Source: Euptelea pleiosperma
Lineage: Eukaryota; Streptophyta; Magnoliopsida; Ranunculales; Eupteleaceae
Direction: 5' to 3'
DNA length: 64,000 bases
Assembly: GCA_035048495.1 (NCBI GenBank)
Contig: CM068544.1
Span: forward strand, 8,364,138 to 8,428,137
Each line of letters starts with the position of its first letter. The stretch's first letter is position 1. Positions 35,706 through 46,700 of this stretch are shown in pieces. The position numbers and the translations under genes were made by a program. Under the pieces are notes generated by a model, which searched no databases, had not been told where the DNA came from, and saw nothing but the letters and a program-made list of their open reading frames with translations.

Positions 35706-36216
35706 TGCCAAAGTCTTCAAATACACCCAGTAGGCCCCAATGGCAGCATGTTCAAGCAATTCAGTTAATCAACCGTCAAATTCAGCAGCGGACATAATAT
35801 CAAATTGGAGTCCTTGCGTCCTTCGACCATATTAGCTTCTGGGAAAATGAAAGTTCGTGGAGAAGTGGGCAAAATGCTTCGTTGAACATGGAGATTTGTT
35901 AATTCAATTAGCTGAATCGAGCGCTCCAGTCCCGAAATCAAAAGCTTTGAAAATGCAACGGTACACTTCAGCTCAATATGGAGCCGCAATAGAAGCCGTA
36001 GAAAGAGAAATCTTTCACACGCGTCAACGAATAGCCCGTTATCAGCAACTACAGGATGCTCGTAAAAAGGCATCACGTCATGGGGCTGACCTTTCGTCTT
36101 ACGAGTTTATGCAAATAATAGAGAATCCGGATAATCTTTCCGAGTCTGAATTATCGAAGGATAACGATGATCATGATGTCATAGACATCTTATCAAACGT
36201 GCCTTCTGAAATATGA
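35706..36216 (+). pseudogene. Unrecognised coding sequence, apparently frameshifted
   Basis: An ATG at 35706 opens 30 codons (MPKSSNTPSRPQWQHVQAIQ, then LINRQIQQRT) to a TAA. Beyond it the same frame continues as VLASFDHISFWENESS. The main open frame, 35857-36216 (119 codons), then starts MEKWAKCFVEHGDLLIQLAE and continues through AAIEAVEREIFHTRQRIARY, an acidic tail and IDILSNVPSEI. The middle is helical and coiled-coil prone. The pieces look like one ancestral protein of about 165 residues broken by a stop and a frameshift; alternatively only the 119-codon frame is real. No family recognised. Upstream lie a TATA box and a tandem palindrome array; downstream, at 36316, a MITE arm begins. Confidence 0.45.
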
Positions 36217-36315
36217 TGCTTTTTAGTTAATGGTCGGGCTCGGCGCCCATGATATTGTTGTTAATGACAACCTGCAGCTTTTCCTTCCCCCGACCACACG
36301 TCTTCTAAACGAGTA

Positions 36316-36480
36316 AAACTTTGATGACAAGGCCTGTCATCAGGGCCGATGACAGTGGAACAATATGAGCCACGTGGCACTCATATAGGACTCCGACTGA
36401 ATAGATGTTTGGCCAATGCCTAGGTGGGCCCACAAACCAAAAACCAGTCCGATTACAAACTCCTAATCAAGCAAACTCCT
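36316..36480. mobile_element. Family I MITE, left arm only
   Basis: Begins GAGTAAAACTTTGATGACAA and continues through GTGACAGTGGAACAATATGA-like sequence, CACGTGGCACTCATATAGGA, AGATGTTTGGCC and CACAAACCAAAAACCAG. It is then lost. It shows the family terminus cleanly. Confidence 0.7.
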
Positions 36481-36849
36481 TGCCGTAGAGAGTTTGTTGG
36501 AGCACAAACATGATATTGCTTTTGAGCACTAACACAATTAACATTTTGATTTTATTTCAATGCAAATCACACTGTCATGTCCACATGTTTTTAGTGCTAC
36601 AGGCCCCATATAATATGCAATTTTCAAGCACATTACCAATGCAAATCAATTTCCAAACGCAGTATATCACATAAAAAGAGAAACATATATCAATTACTAC
36701 AACAGTCGCTCAGCATTTGTCAATAAAAAGTGGGCCACAAAAAGCATAATACTTTTGTTGGCCAACACCATATCTCCAATGAATCTGAATCCCCCACAAA
36801 CACTTTGGTAATGATAGGTTGTTTCCAAATTATTCATGATTTTTTTTAT

Positions 36850-37041
36850 AAGGTCAAATGCATTGTTTCGAAATGATTCATGATGAGATTACAAGCATCC
36901 TTAACTACTCCTTCCACGGCCATGCCTTCTCAAAACTCTTGCTGCTCTTTGCGACATAAATCGAACTCATTGGTGTGGAAATACATGCAGCTTGCATAAG
37001 CATCCATCTCTTTTGTGCGCCTCTGGTCAAGCCCTTTCAAC
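36850..37041 (-). pseudogene. Possible exon of unknown gene
   Basis: After a TTGCAG acceptor the minus strand reads GLDQRRTKEMDAYASCMYFH, then TNEFDLCRKEQQEF, a stop, then EGMAVEGVVKDACN in the same frame. Composition looks protein-like, but I recognise no family and the stop suggests decay. Confidence 0.3.
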
Positions 37042-39890
37042 CTGCAAGTGAAAGAATCATATAATTTGGGATGACTGATGAGAGAAGAGTCTAAAACTTC
37101 CACAAAGTTCGAACATATACATAAAACATGAAACTTGGACACAAATGAGTCAATTCAAATAACTTATTTGAGGATGAAAAATAGATCTATGTACTCATAA
37201 TCACCTCTGACGACCACAGTGAGAAATATAAAGACTCTTTTAAGGGTCTTACACACAAAGCTCAACTTCATTGTGTTGGGGCTTAGAAAGTTCATTCAAA
37301 ATATGAGATCTGAAATGGTGATCCTTGAGAAAGTGTTGAAATTTTTGAGAAATATGAGAGTCTGGACTTTATTTCACTTTTCTTCAATACCCATGTCAGA
37401 TTTTCTATGTTTTTATAATTTTTTTGGTTCTACAGGTGATTATGAGTACATAGATATAATGATGTAGGATGAATGGTGGTTCAGTGAGGTTGATAATAGA
37501 CATAGATTCAAATCTGAGTTTGAGTTGGCAAGGCCTACATCAACATATACACAGCTCTCAAGATAATCTCTCATCTGCCCAACTACTAAACAGTCACTGA
37601 AAGAGAAAGGTCTACACATTCCTCCATGGGGAAGAACCAGTTATATGCAGTTGGTTAACAACAGTTGAGATTAGAGATTACAAATCAGATCTATAAGCAC
37701 GTCTTAAAAAGTACTAAAAACTGTCTATAAATAAAAACACTACCTAATGGTTAGAGATTACAAATCAGGATGATTTTTGGTGTATATATACCCACTAAGG
37801 GGTGGGATAAACCCCATAGTTTGAAGTATCAATTCTTTTGAGGCATTTTTTGAAGCAACCAGTTTCATGAATTTTCAATTTTTTTTAAAGTAACATGTCT
37901 CAATTTTCAATTTTTTGACGTAACCTGTCTCATGAAAATGTAAAAAGTTTTCAATTTTTTGAAGTACAACGACTGAATGGATATTTGTAAATAATTTGGC
38001 GGTCATGAAGTAGACTGACTCTTGCACAAGATGCAGCAATAGATATTTACAGGTAGCTCGTTTCCTTAGTTATACATCTTGCATAGCAAACTTAACATTT
38101 CTTAAGTGTCAAGACTTTAAGAAACAAAGTAGTGAGATAGCACTATTGTCAACTTGTGAGCAACAACAAAATCAGCCATAAAATTTACTCTACGAAACTC
38201 CAATCTATAAATCATTGACCATCTTGAGAAGAACACTACGGTAAGAACATAGTTGCTCATTCTCAACTTCTGTGTAATCATCTACAAAATCTCTTAAAAA
38301 AATTTCAATTGTGATGTTAAAAAAAGTTGAGAATCGTTGTGAGACTAGAGATATCTTTTTAAACTAGTCTATGATTCCAAGAAACGAGGTTCTAAATGGT
38401 GCAGCTGAATTAAGCCTTCGAGTATGGAGTTTTCTTTCAACTCCGATGGTTTGATTTATAATAACATGGGTGGATATGGAGGCATATTTGCTAAACTACT
38501 ATGTTCACGACTTCCATGGACACTTCCTGAACTTCCATGTAACCAAGCAACTACAATGCAAAGTAACGAAGTGGTGAGGTGGTATGACATGCAGCTATCT
38601 GATTTGTTGGAAGAGTAGGAACATCACTCCTTTGGGTACATGGACACTTGCTGAACTTGCTGAAGTGAACACTTACATAGACTGAACTTCCATGTAACCA
38701 AATTCACAGACATACTACTCATTGCTGAACTTCCATGGACAATTATATCAAATTCGCAATTCATATTTGCTGAGCTGCTAAAGATTGACCAAATTTGACA
38801 CAAATAAAAAAAAATTCAGATTCAGAGTGTGGAAAATCTAGCATCAGACTAGGCTGAGATTGAGAAAACATTATAGATATAAGATGCTAAATGTTGTCCA
38901 ACAGAAAGATTGAGAAAGCATATATAAGATGCTGCCCAACAAAAAGATTCAATTTTCTCTTTTTCATTTCTATAATGAATCCCTAACCTGTTTGGTTTTA
39001 ACAAGTCCAACACAAGGATATAAATCAACAAAAAGATGCCGCTTAACTAAAAGATATCGATCAACAACAGCTCCTCACAAAAAGATACAAATCAACAAAA
39101 TTTTGATGTTTATCATAAATTATTCAAAATTTATCTGTTTCTATATGGCATAAATGATTCTATATGGCATAAACGAATCCCAAATTTTATCTGTTTCTGT
39201 ATGGCATAAATGATTCAAAAAACAAATGCAAATAGCTTACTTGGTTCAAAAAGCAGATGCAGAAAACACAAAGATCAGAACACAGACTAATACAAAACAA
39301 ACATTAGTATTAAGATGAGTGATGGACGAAGATAAGACCTCAAGAAACCCCAAAAGGAAGAGGCACGGACGAAGATGATGAAGACTGAAGAGAAGTTGAA
39401 ACTTGAAGAGCTTTTCTTTTGCAAGGCGCAAGAGAAGATGAACTCCAGAGAAACTCACTTCTATTTCAAGGTGGAGAACAAGTGGAGAACTTGAAGATGA
39501 ACAGGCGGAGAACTCTGAACAGATGAACAGGCGGGAACTATGAAGAGAGAAGATTACATGTCAGCCCAACCATTTAACGCGTCAAAGTGTTTTTCAAAAA
39601 GCACTCGTATCAATCGTCGGCTTCATTTCGGCTCGGCGCAATAAAAAGGAAACCTCAAAATCTCTGAAATTAATTCTCAGCCACTAGATTGCAAAGAGAT
39701 CTATGGTCTACACGCAGACGTGATTTTGTTGGTGGTTTTGCTGGTGCGCCAAGCCCGACCCCTTATTTATATTCAGTTATTTTGAAGATCAGGTAAGCAA
39801 TTGTTGTATCGAAGCAAAATAAAAGAGATGAGAAATCTTCTAACAAAAGAGAATACAAATCTAGTAGGAAGTAAGTTTGGTCATTAATAC
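37042..39890. other. No gene recognised; MITE remnant near 37740-37820
   Basis: AT-rich. A fragment with TTAGAGATTACAAATCAGGA and CACTAAGGGGTGGG at about 37745-37805 is a remnant of the family I-related MITEs. Repeated CTGAACTTCCATG phrases occur at 38520-38740, and TATGGCATAAATGATTC recurs at 39146 and 39200. Confidence 0.4.
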
Positions 39891-40013
39891 CTGCAACACC
39901 ATTGATCCCACCATTGGTTTCACTTTGAGTTTTGCTCGTTTTACTTGCATCTTTCTTTCCTTCCAATTCATCAAAAACTTCACTTGGTAAGCCTTCTGAT
40001 TCCACTTCAATAC
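39891..40013 (-). CDS. Candidate orphan exon, unknown
   Basis: 123 bp on the minus strand between a TTTTGATAG acceptor and a CAG/GTATTAATG donor, fully open: IEVESEGLPSEVFDELEGKK, then a Ser/Thr/Lys-rich tail. Protein-like composition and both splice signals support an exon, but no neighbouring exon or family was recognised. Confidence 0.3.
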
Positions 40014-41450
40014 CTATCAAAACCGAAGTTTCTTCTTATAACCGCAAGATTCAGCTCTCTAACTCTCTAGACCTCCTCTTCCAAATTTCAATCTCAGTCT
40101 CCGCCCTTCTTTTACCACATTACCAAGATGAACATACTTCTCTCTTTCATTCCAAATCCATATTCCTAGGTCAGTTTTATTTTTCAGTAGTATTGTCACC
40201 ACATTTATGACCTATACAGGCTCGCTGCCACCCAAGAGTCAAAGTTATTACAAGATAAATGATGTATGCAAGGAAAATAAAGAATACTATATATGAAGAG
40301 ACTGCAATCATAATTCTTATCTACTATTCTAGACAAAATGCCCAAATTACCTTAAGAAGCCATCCGGTGGATACCGATAGGTATAGTTTCGGATGAGATT
40401 CTCGGGAAATGCTTAGATTACCTCGAGAAGTCCCATGTAGTCCCAATGCTTTTGTTCAAAAGATTACTTGTCCTCTTTACTATCTTCTGAATCTGTATAA
40501 GGTATATTCTGGACTTTATAAGATTAGGTGTGATGGTACCAAAAAGATGTAGCAAATATGAAATAGTATTCTTTTTTTAATGTAACCTCTTACCTGAGAC
40601 CACCAATTCTATGGTTGGAGATGCGGCCTCTACACTCTGAACAAAATGAGTGGATCTACGAATACTCATTTGGTGGATGCCGATAAAAATAGCTTTAGAT
40701 AATCTTCTCGGGACACACCTATATAGTCCCTTAATGACCCGTGTATAAAAAATCAATTGAATTGTATACCAATCATGCTGGTAATTGTTTCATCCTATTA
40801 AGTTACGCACGCACCTTTTGGAGTTCGAATTTGAGTGCTAATTTAACGCTTGTCCACTCTCTCATCTGTTGGGCCTTGCTGTACCACTTGAGGGAGATAA
40901 CTGCATAGAGAAAACCAACATCAATATAGACTGAACCACATTTGGTGGACCAAAAAATAATAATATTAAGTCGTTCTTTTTAGAGCTAAAATAATTAAAA
41001 AAGAACGGTTAATAAAATTTACATGACGTGAAAAAGAAAGAGTTGACAGGACCTACTACTGCATCTGCATACATGACAACAGAATGTGACACTACTGTAA
41101 GCCGATCAATATATACTAGCACAACAGAAATAATAAGGAATAAGAATAACCAAAACTTACATGCTGTGGGTTGTGGTGCCCCGTTGGATGATCCTATCAA
41201 ATCTTAGTTATAGACTTCATTGGAACATGTGTACTGAGAGGCAACGATTGACATGTTGGACTTACTTGCACCACTTAATGAAGATGAGATGATATCATGA
41301 CTGTCTTCTGGGACAAGAGGGAAAATATGTTACTCATTAAAGGTATTCATGTCCATTTCATCCTTACTTGCAACACGTAAGCTACTCCTGGACGTAGTAG
41401 GAACAAGTTCCTCACTCCCATCACCACCTAACCGTTCATCAAAGTTGGTC
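40014..41450. other. No gene recognised
   Basis: AT-rich. A loosely repeated theme (GGTGGATACCGATAGGTATAG at about 40368 and GGTGGATGCCGATAAAAATAG at about 40671) suggests a degenerate local duplication. Confidence 0.35.
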
Positions 41451-41624
41451 ATGGGACTGTTAAGACCTAACGGACTATTTAAAACCTTGATTAGGAGTAC
41501 TTAAGAATGTAGATTTTGACCTAGGAAAAATTAAAGGATGCAATTTATGAGACTGATGAGATGAGCTAATTAAGTGGGACCATTGATTGCTTTGATTGGG
41601 AGGTCCAGGCCCAGCCCATTGAGG
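41451..41624. repeat. 174-bp direct repeat, copy 1
   Basis: Identical at every base to 44363-44536 by eye. Starts ATGGGACTGTTAAGACC and ends CAGCCCATTGAGG. It abuts the tail of the inverted PMD gene. Confidence 0.95.
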
Positions 41625-43340
41625 TCTCTCCACCTAATTCAGACATCATTCTTGCATCATCCGCCATATCATCGCAAGGGGCAGTGAAACCATTCGATTG
41701 ACGACTTGGTTGTGGTGTGTCCATGCCTACGTCTTCCCGGAATTTATTATACACAAATCGAAGTCTACTATTTTCTTCTTTTGTGAGGGACCAACTATAA
41801 AGGGTTCAATAAGACTTCAGAGCTCAAAACCATATTGCTTCTGTATTTTTTTTTTAACACAGAATCAAATTAGATCTACAAACACAATTTGACAACCATG
41901 CACTAAAATATTATTTCATTAATTTACAAGTACATAGTCTAACTGACGTACCAATTGTCTATAGTCGCCAATGAAAAGGGTCATCCTTGGTTTCAAGAGG
42001 CTGAATTCGGGGGATACTGACCATTGAGTACCATTGGGCATACTCGACTGAGGTACTTCTAGGCACAACCTCTAGCACTTCGTCAATCATAGATAGATTA
42101 GAACAGAACGCTTACCACGCGTTGTTTTCATTTAGAAATTGATCTCGCCAATTTTTTCTACCTGTAAGTCGAAAGTATTTTTTATAACCGCGGTGGCTTG
42201 GATGGGACACCCTGTTCCATTCCAAATTATAGTAGACATCTACTTGAAAGTTGCATCTCGACAATATTAAAATGAATGAGCCATGTCTGACCACACCCCA
42301 CTGATCTATCCAGATTAGCAATGAACGGTAGATTGAGAAGTCTATAGGGCTGCTACACTACCTGTTCAAACAAAAAGATCAATATTAAACATCTATTTGT
42401 AACAATTCATTTGGTTGACGTGCAATTGAAACTTACATTCCCATCATCCATTCTGTCAAACTCCCTACGTAGAAGATTGTAGCGGTAGTGATCCCCATAG
42501 TTTCTTACTCACTCCTTCCATTTACATGCAAAAAGAATTTTACTATAAAGGATTTCATTGTCACCGTCTTTAATCTTTAGACGACCAATTGAGAATCGCT
42601 CAAATGACCAACACTATCACAATAATCAACTAATTAGTAATGCTCTTAAATACTTACAAGATTTTAAGAATATTTAACATCGAATAGAACAGAACTTACT
42701 GTCAATAGTGTCATAGAGCCACCGATGTTTATCTTCTTCCTCATAACATGTTTTGTCATTGACCTATATAAGTAGGCCAATGCTGCTGCACCCCATGCAT
42801 ATTCTTCATAATTCTTAAAAATCAAAGGCAAATACATCACATTTACCATTAAAGACTCAGGCTGTGACAAAATAGTAGTGCCCAACAAAAATAAATGTAT
42901 GCCTTCGATGGATTTTCGGGTAACTATGAGAAGTTTGACTTAAGGCATTCAAACCTCATAGATTGGCCAGCTATTGATTGAGTATCAACTTCATTAGGTG
43001 CATGTCCCAAGTATTTTTGCAAACACTCTCGAGCATTAATAGATGATACTGTGGATCCTGTCACAGATCTACCAAGAACTTTGAGTCCAAGAATGATGCT
43101 TACATCCTCTAATGTAATGGTCATCTCAAAGTGAGGCATATGGAACCTATTAGTCTCAGGACGCCACCTATCCAACATCGGGGTTAACAAATGAGAGTCT
43201 TGAACAAATTGTCCAATATCACGAAGATACCCCAATCCAACTCTTTTTACTATATCAATTTGCTCATCAATTAACTTCCATGACGTAACAATCCTCGTGT
43301 GATCATTGGATTTCACAATAATTCTTGGCTGCAATACCAT
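41625..43340 (-). pseudogene. Plant mobile domain gene, copy 2 (inverted), broken
   Basis: Minus-strand order: 43340-42924 is an open frame of 138 codons with the PMD N-terminus (IVKRVGLGYLRDIGQFVQDS, LDRWRPETNRFHMPHFEMTI, LEDVSIILGLKVLGRSVTG). 42888-42664 holds VMYLPLIFKNYEEYAWGAAA, then LAYLYR. Next come WSFERFSIGRLK at about 42605 and LPFIANLDRS, VEMQLSSRCLL and FGMEQGVPSKPP at about 42320-42200, the last parts in shifted frames with a stop after LSSRCLL. IDEVLEVVPRSTSVEYAQWY is at about 42090, and a final segment reads GMDTPQPSRQSNGF near 41725. It preserves the N-terminus missing from copy 1. The breaks make a functional protein unlikely. Confidence 0.85.
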
Positions 43341-43426
43341 TTAACGAGGTACGATTATAACTATGCTCAATGGAAATGAATTTGATACAGTCAAAATAAC
43401 AATATCAAATCATTGTACATTTTCAG

Positions 43427-43586
43427 CCCATATGAAGGTCGTGATGTGATTTACTTGCTCGTGCAGAAGGGATTGGTCAATCAGACAATCGGACCCAAGT
43501 CTGATCGTTCTAAACGTAGACGTGTCTATCTAATTCCTGTATCGATTCGCAAGATTCAGGGTGAAAAAGAGATATTGATAGATTAA
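43427..43586 (+). CDS. Candidate terminal exon, unknown
   Basis: After a TTTTCAG acceptor, 53 codons stay open to TAA at 43584: PYEGRDVIYLLVQKGLVNQT, then IGPKSDRSKRRRVYLIPVSI, ending EKEILID. The basic middle and length look like a real last exon. It lies on the strand opposite the PMD gene, immediately upstream of it. No family recognised. Confidence 0.35.
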
Positions 43587-43989
43587 TAACAAAAATTACA
43601 TGTTGTAGTGATATGAAGGTCGTTATGTTTTACTTCTCACACTAGCTTAAGGGTTGAGACTCTCGTACATGAGATCAATTTTTTCGTCCCAGATGAGAAA
43701 AAGGCAAAAATTACAGAGATTATATTATGTGTTCGTTACTGTCATGGAAAGCAAGCACGATCAGCGACTTTTTGTAAGAGCGGTCCTCCCACTACTAGCA
43801 CACAAAAAGCTACTAGAATAAATTAAGTGCTCATGTGCTCCAACTAAAGAGAAATTATATCTACGTTGAGTCATTTTCATGGGTTGTTTTTAGCCCATAG
43901 GAATCAACACGTAAAGGTTATAACTTGCAACAGTGAAATATATAAAATCAATGACATAAAATTGCCACACCTTCATACTGAAAATTAGC

Positions 43990-44362
43990 TCTTTTTGTGA
44001 TTTTTAGCAAGTTTTAGTACTAAAAAAATGGTTGAAAACCGAAAGTCATTTTTCTTGCTAGGTTGTTCTTTTTATGAAATTTTTAGCTTTTTGCATGGTT
44101 TAGAAAACGACCGTTATAATTAAATTACCGGGCATTATAATGGTAACAGACCTACCCCATTATGTTATTTCCTGTTTTAATGCTTTCTATTAGAAAATCC
44201 ATTATTTTTTAGAAAAACCAATATTTTCGTTATAATGTACGTTATTTAAAAAAAAACCTTTTTTTTATCATTATCGAGGCTTTTTTTATAAACAATAAAA
44301 AATATTATTATTATTTTGACTAAAATGTGACTGATGTGAATAACGGTCATAATGGTAACGTT
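43990..44362. repeat. TTATAACGG-type palindromic repeat element (copy)
   Basis: AT-rich block with ACGACCGTTATAATTAAA, GTAACAGACCTACCCC and CGTTATAATGTACGTTAT. Same family as 45100-45460 and 60180-60540. Confidence 0.55.
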
Positions 44363-44536
44363 ATGGGACTGTTAAGACCTAACGGACTATTTAAAACCTT
44401 GATTAGGAGTACTTAAGAATGTAGATTTTGACCTAGGAAAAATTAAAGGATGCAATTTATGAGACTGATGAGATGAGCTAATTAAGTGGGACCATTGATT
44501 GCTTTGATTGGGAGGTCCAGGCCCAGCCCATTGAGG
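44363..44536. repeat. 174-bp direct repeat, copy 2
   Basis: Perfect match to 41451-41624. Left neighbour is the palindromic repeat element; right neighbour is unrelated sequence. Confidence 0.95.
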
Positions 44537-44701
44537 CCAGTATACAGCCCAACATAATCTGTGCCCTCCAAATTCAAAATTGAAGAGTTAAGATTCAGAA
44601 ACTTAACTTAAATACAACCCTATGCATGCCATTTGATGCAAGACAACAGCAAATGAACATTGAACAGAAATACTGACCCAATCCTAAAAAGAACACTGAC
44701 A

Positions 44702-44800
44702 ATTCTAACATGAATACAATTCATTTGATGATAATAAAAAAAGTAGGCAAAAGGATTCTAACATGAATACAATTCATTTGATGATAATAAAAAAAATAGA
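44702..44800. repeat. 53-bp-period tandem duplication
   Basis: ATTCTAACATGAATACAATT occurs at 44702 and 44755, each time followed by TCATTTGATGATAATAAAAA. Confidence 0.9.
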
Positions 44801-44889
44801 ACATACCTTCTAAGAACACTGACGATTTGGCTTGGAATAGAGTTTTCACCGGAGTTGCAATGGTAGCACTCAGCCTTAGGGTGAGAAAC

Positions 44890-45010
44890 ACATGAGAGAG
44901 AGAGGGCCTGGTATGGTGGAGGGAAAGACCGAGAGGAAGGAAGAGAGAGCGCCTAAGAGAGAAGAGAGGAGCTTGAGAGAGAGAGAGAGGGGCTGAGAGA
45001 GACGGAGGGA
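44890..45010. repeat. GA-rich low-complexity tract
   Basis: AGAGAGAGAGGG and similar runs; no gene. Confidence 0.85.
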
Positions 45011-45099
45011 GGGAGAGTTGAGAGGTAAAAGGGGTTCTAACCCTTCTATTTTTACGGACCTACCCCAAGGGTAAAATTGGCATAAAATAGTAAAATTGG

Positions 45100-45460
45100 C
45101 TGAAATGGACAATGGTTCAAACCATAGCTCATCTCACCTACGAGACACTATTTAGTATTTATTTGGCAAAAAGCCCAAATTTAAAATTCAAATATTGAAT
45201 TTTGAATTTCAAAATTTCAAAAACGAAAAATATCAATAAAATAATGGAGTGTTTTTTTCAAAAAAAAAAATAAAGAAAATAACGCCCACTATTTTCATTG
45301 TAACAGAAAAATAACTGAAAATAACAGTTGTTAGAACAAAAATAACAATTGTTATTTTCAAGGCATTGAAACAATTCATAACGTAATGAGCATGGAGCTT
45401 TACTGTTATAACGGTCATTATTTTCGTTATAACAACATTATTTTAAACCATGGTTAAGTC
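45100..45460. repeat. TTATAACGG-type palindromic repeat element (copy)
   Basis: Contains ACTGTTATAACGGTCATTAT, TTTTCGTTATAACA and the AAATTTAAAATTCAAATATT tract. It resembles 60180-60540 in reverse. Confidence 0.6.
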
Positions 45461-45995
45461 TTCTATTAGTTTGTGCCAAAAGTTGATCCCAACTAGGGGT
45501 GTCAATCAAGCCCTCTTGTAAGGGGGCTCAGCCGGTCAAACTCTTTGAAAGCCTTAAAAAGAGCTTTTTCTTTTTTTAATTTCAAGCCCTTACTAAGCCG
45601 GGTCAGGCCCTTTTAAATACGAGTCAAGCTAGGGTGGTCACTCAAGGGGGGCCTGGCCCTACGGGCCCTTAGCAAATCATCTCTATTTTATTTATTTTTT
45701 AAAATTATATTTTGTAAAACAATCACAATCACTTCTAGGCCAAACCCAAGTTCAAGATTCTAATGGATAATAATCAAACCTCATTGTGCTTCAGTCCAAC
45801 TTGTCTCATTTGATTGAGTTGTTCCAACATTTAATGGCGATATATCTAACATATTTAATTTACACATAGAAAATCATTCTCTAAGCATTCAATGATTCCA
45901 AATTGATTCCAAAGGAACAGAAAGTGCAATATAGCAGGTAATAAATTGAAAAACGTGATGTTTTATTCCTAACTACATAAATTAGAGAAACTTAC

Positions 45996-46068
45996 CAATT
46001 TCCCATACCACCCATCCCCAATATCAAGAATCACAAGTAGCCTTAATTCATTCATAAGCTTTAAATAC
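45996..46068 (-). pseudogene. Conserved second exon, copy 2 (inverted)
   Basis: 73 bp with acceptor and donor. After the two bases supplied by the upstream exon it reads RYLKLMNELR, then LLVILDIGDGWYGKL, fully open. It is the better-preserved counterpart of 8705-8778. It lies 2.7 kb upstream of PMD copy 2 and about 13 kb downstream of its putative exon 1 at 59051-59005. Confidence 0.6.
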
Positions 46069-46239
46069 CTGATAATTAATCATAAGAAACACATGATTTA
46101 GACAATTAAGTATTATTTCAAAAAGAAAAACAAGTTTCAACAACATGCCCAATATACTATGAAATAAAGCTCAAGTATAATCAAATTCTAAAAAAAACCT
46201 ACAACAAAGGATAAAATCAGATTATCGTCTGATCTCCGA

Positions 46240-46700
46240 TCCTCTCCACAAGTAATAATATCGCACGTTAAATAAATAATAAATATAATTAGATTAAAGC
46301 ATAAATAAAATAAAATACAACACTTATGTGGTTCGTCGCCAGTCTATTGCCGACGACTACATCCACGGGGAAGCCTTCTAACGACTCAACTTTACTTAGG
46401 TAAATTCCTTGTACATATTATTTCTCCTTTTCTCTTACGTTAGCTTTTGCTGATTACATGAGATCCGAGTCCGACTCTAAGATTAGCATCCGAGTCCGAG
46501 TCCGACTCTAGTATCTGAGTCTGAGAAAGATCCGAGGTCAGAGTCCGACTCCAGCATCCGAAGTCAGAATCCGACTCCAAATCAAGTCCGAGAAGGGATC
46601 CGAAGACCACCGACTAATCTCTAGCCAGAACCCCCATTTCTTTCCCCTTCCCTCCTACAACAAACTGTTCTTTAAATTAGCCCTCCTCCACGTGTCAAAA
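46240..46700. mobile_element. Copia-like LTR remnant with GAGTCCGACTC repeats
   Basis: GTGGTTCGTCGCCAGTCTAT and CTACATCCACGGGGAAGCC are typical of the R/U5 part of plant copia LTRs. The following 46460-46605 is a run of degenerate GAGTCCGACTC repeats. Confidence 0.5.

Noticed and set aside
41451..44536. Complete LTR retrotransposon with 174-bp LTRs
   Set aside because: No target duplication, no primer-binding site or polypurine tract; the interior is a PMD gene.
46460..46605. CRISPR-like array of GAGTCCGACTC repeats
   Set aside because: Irregular spacing without unique spacers, in a plant LTR remnant.
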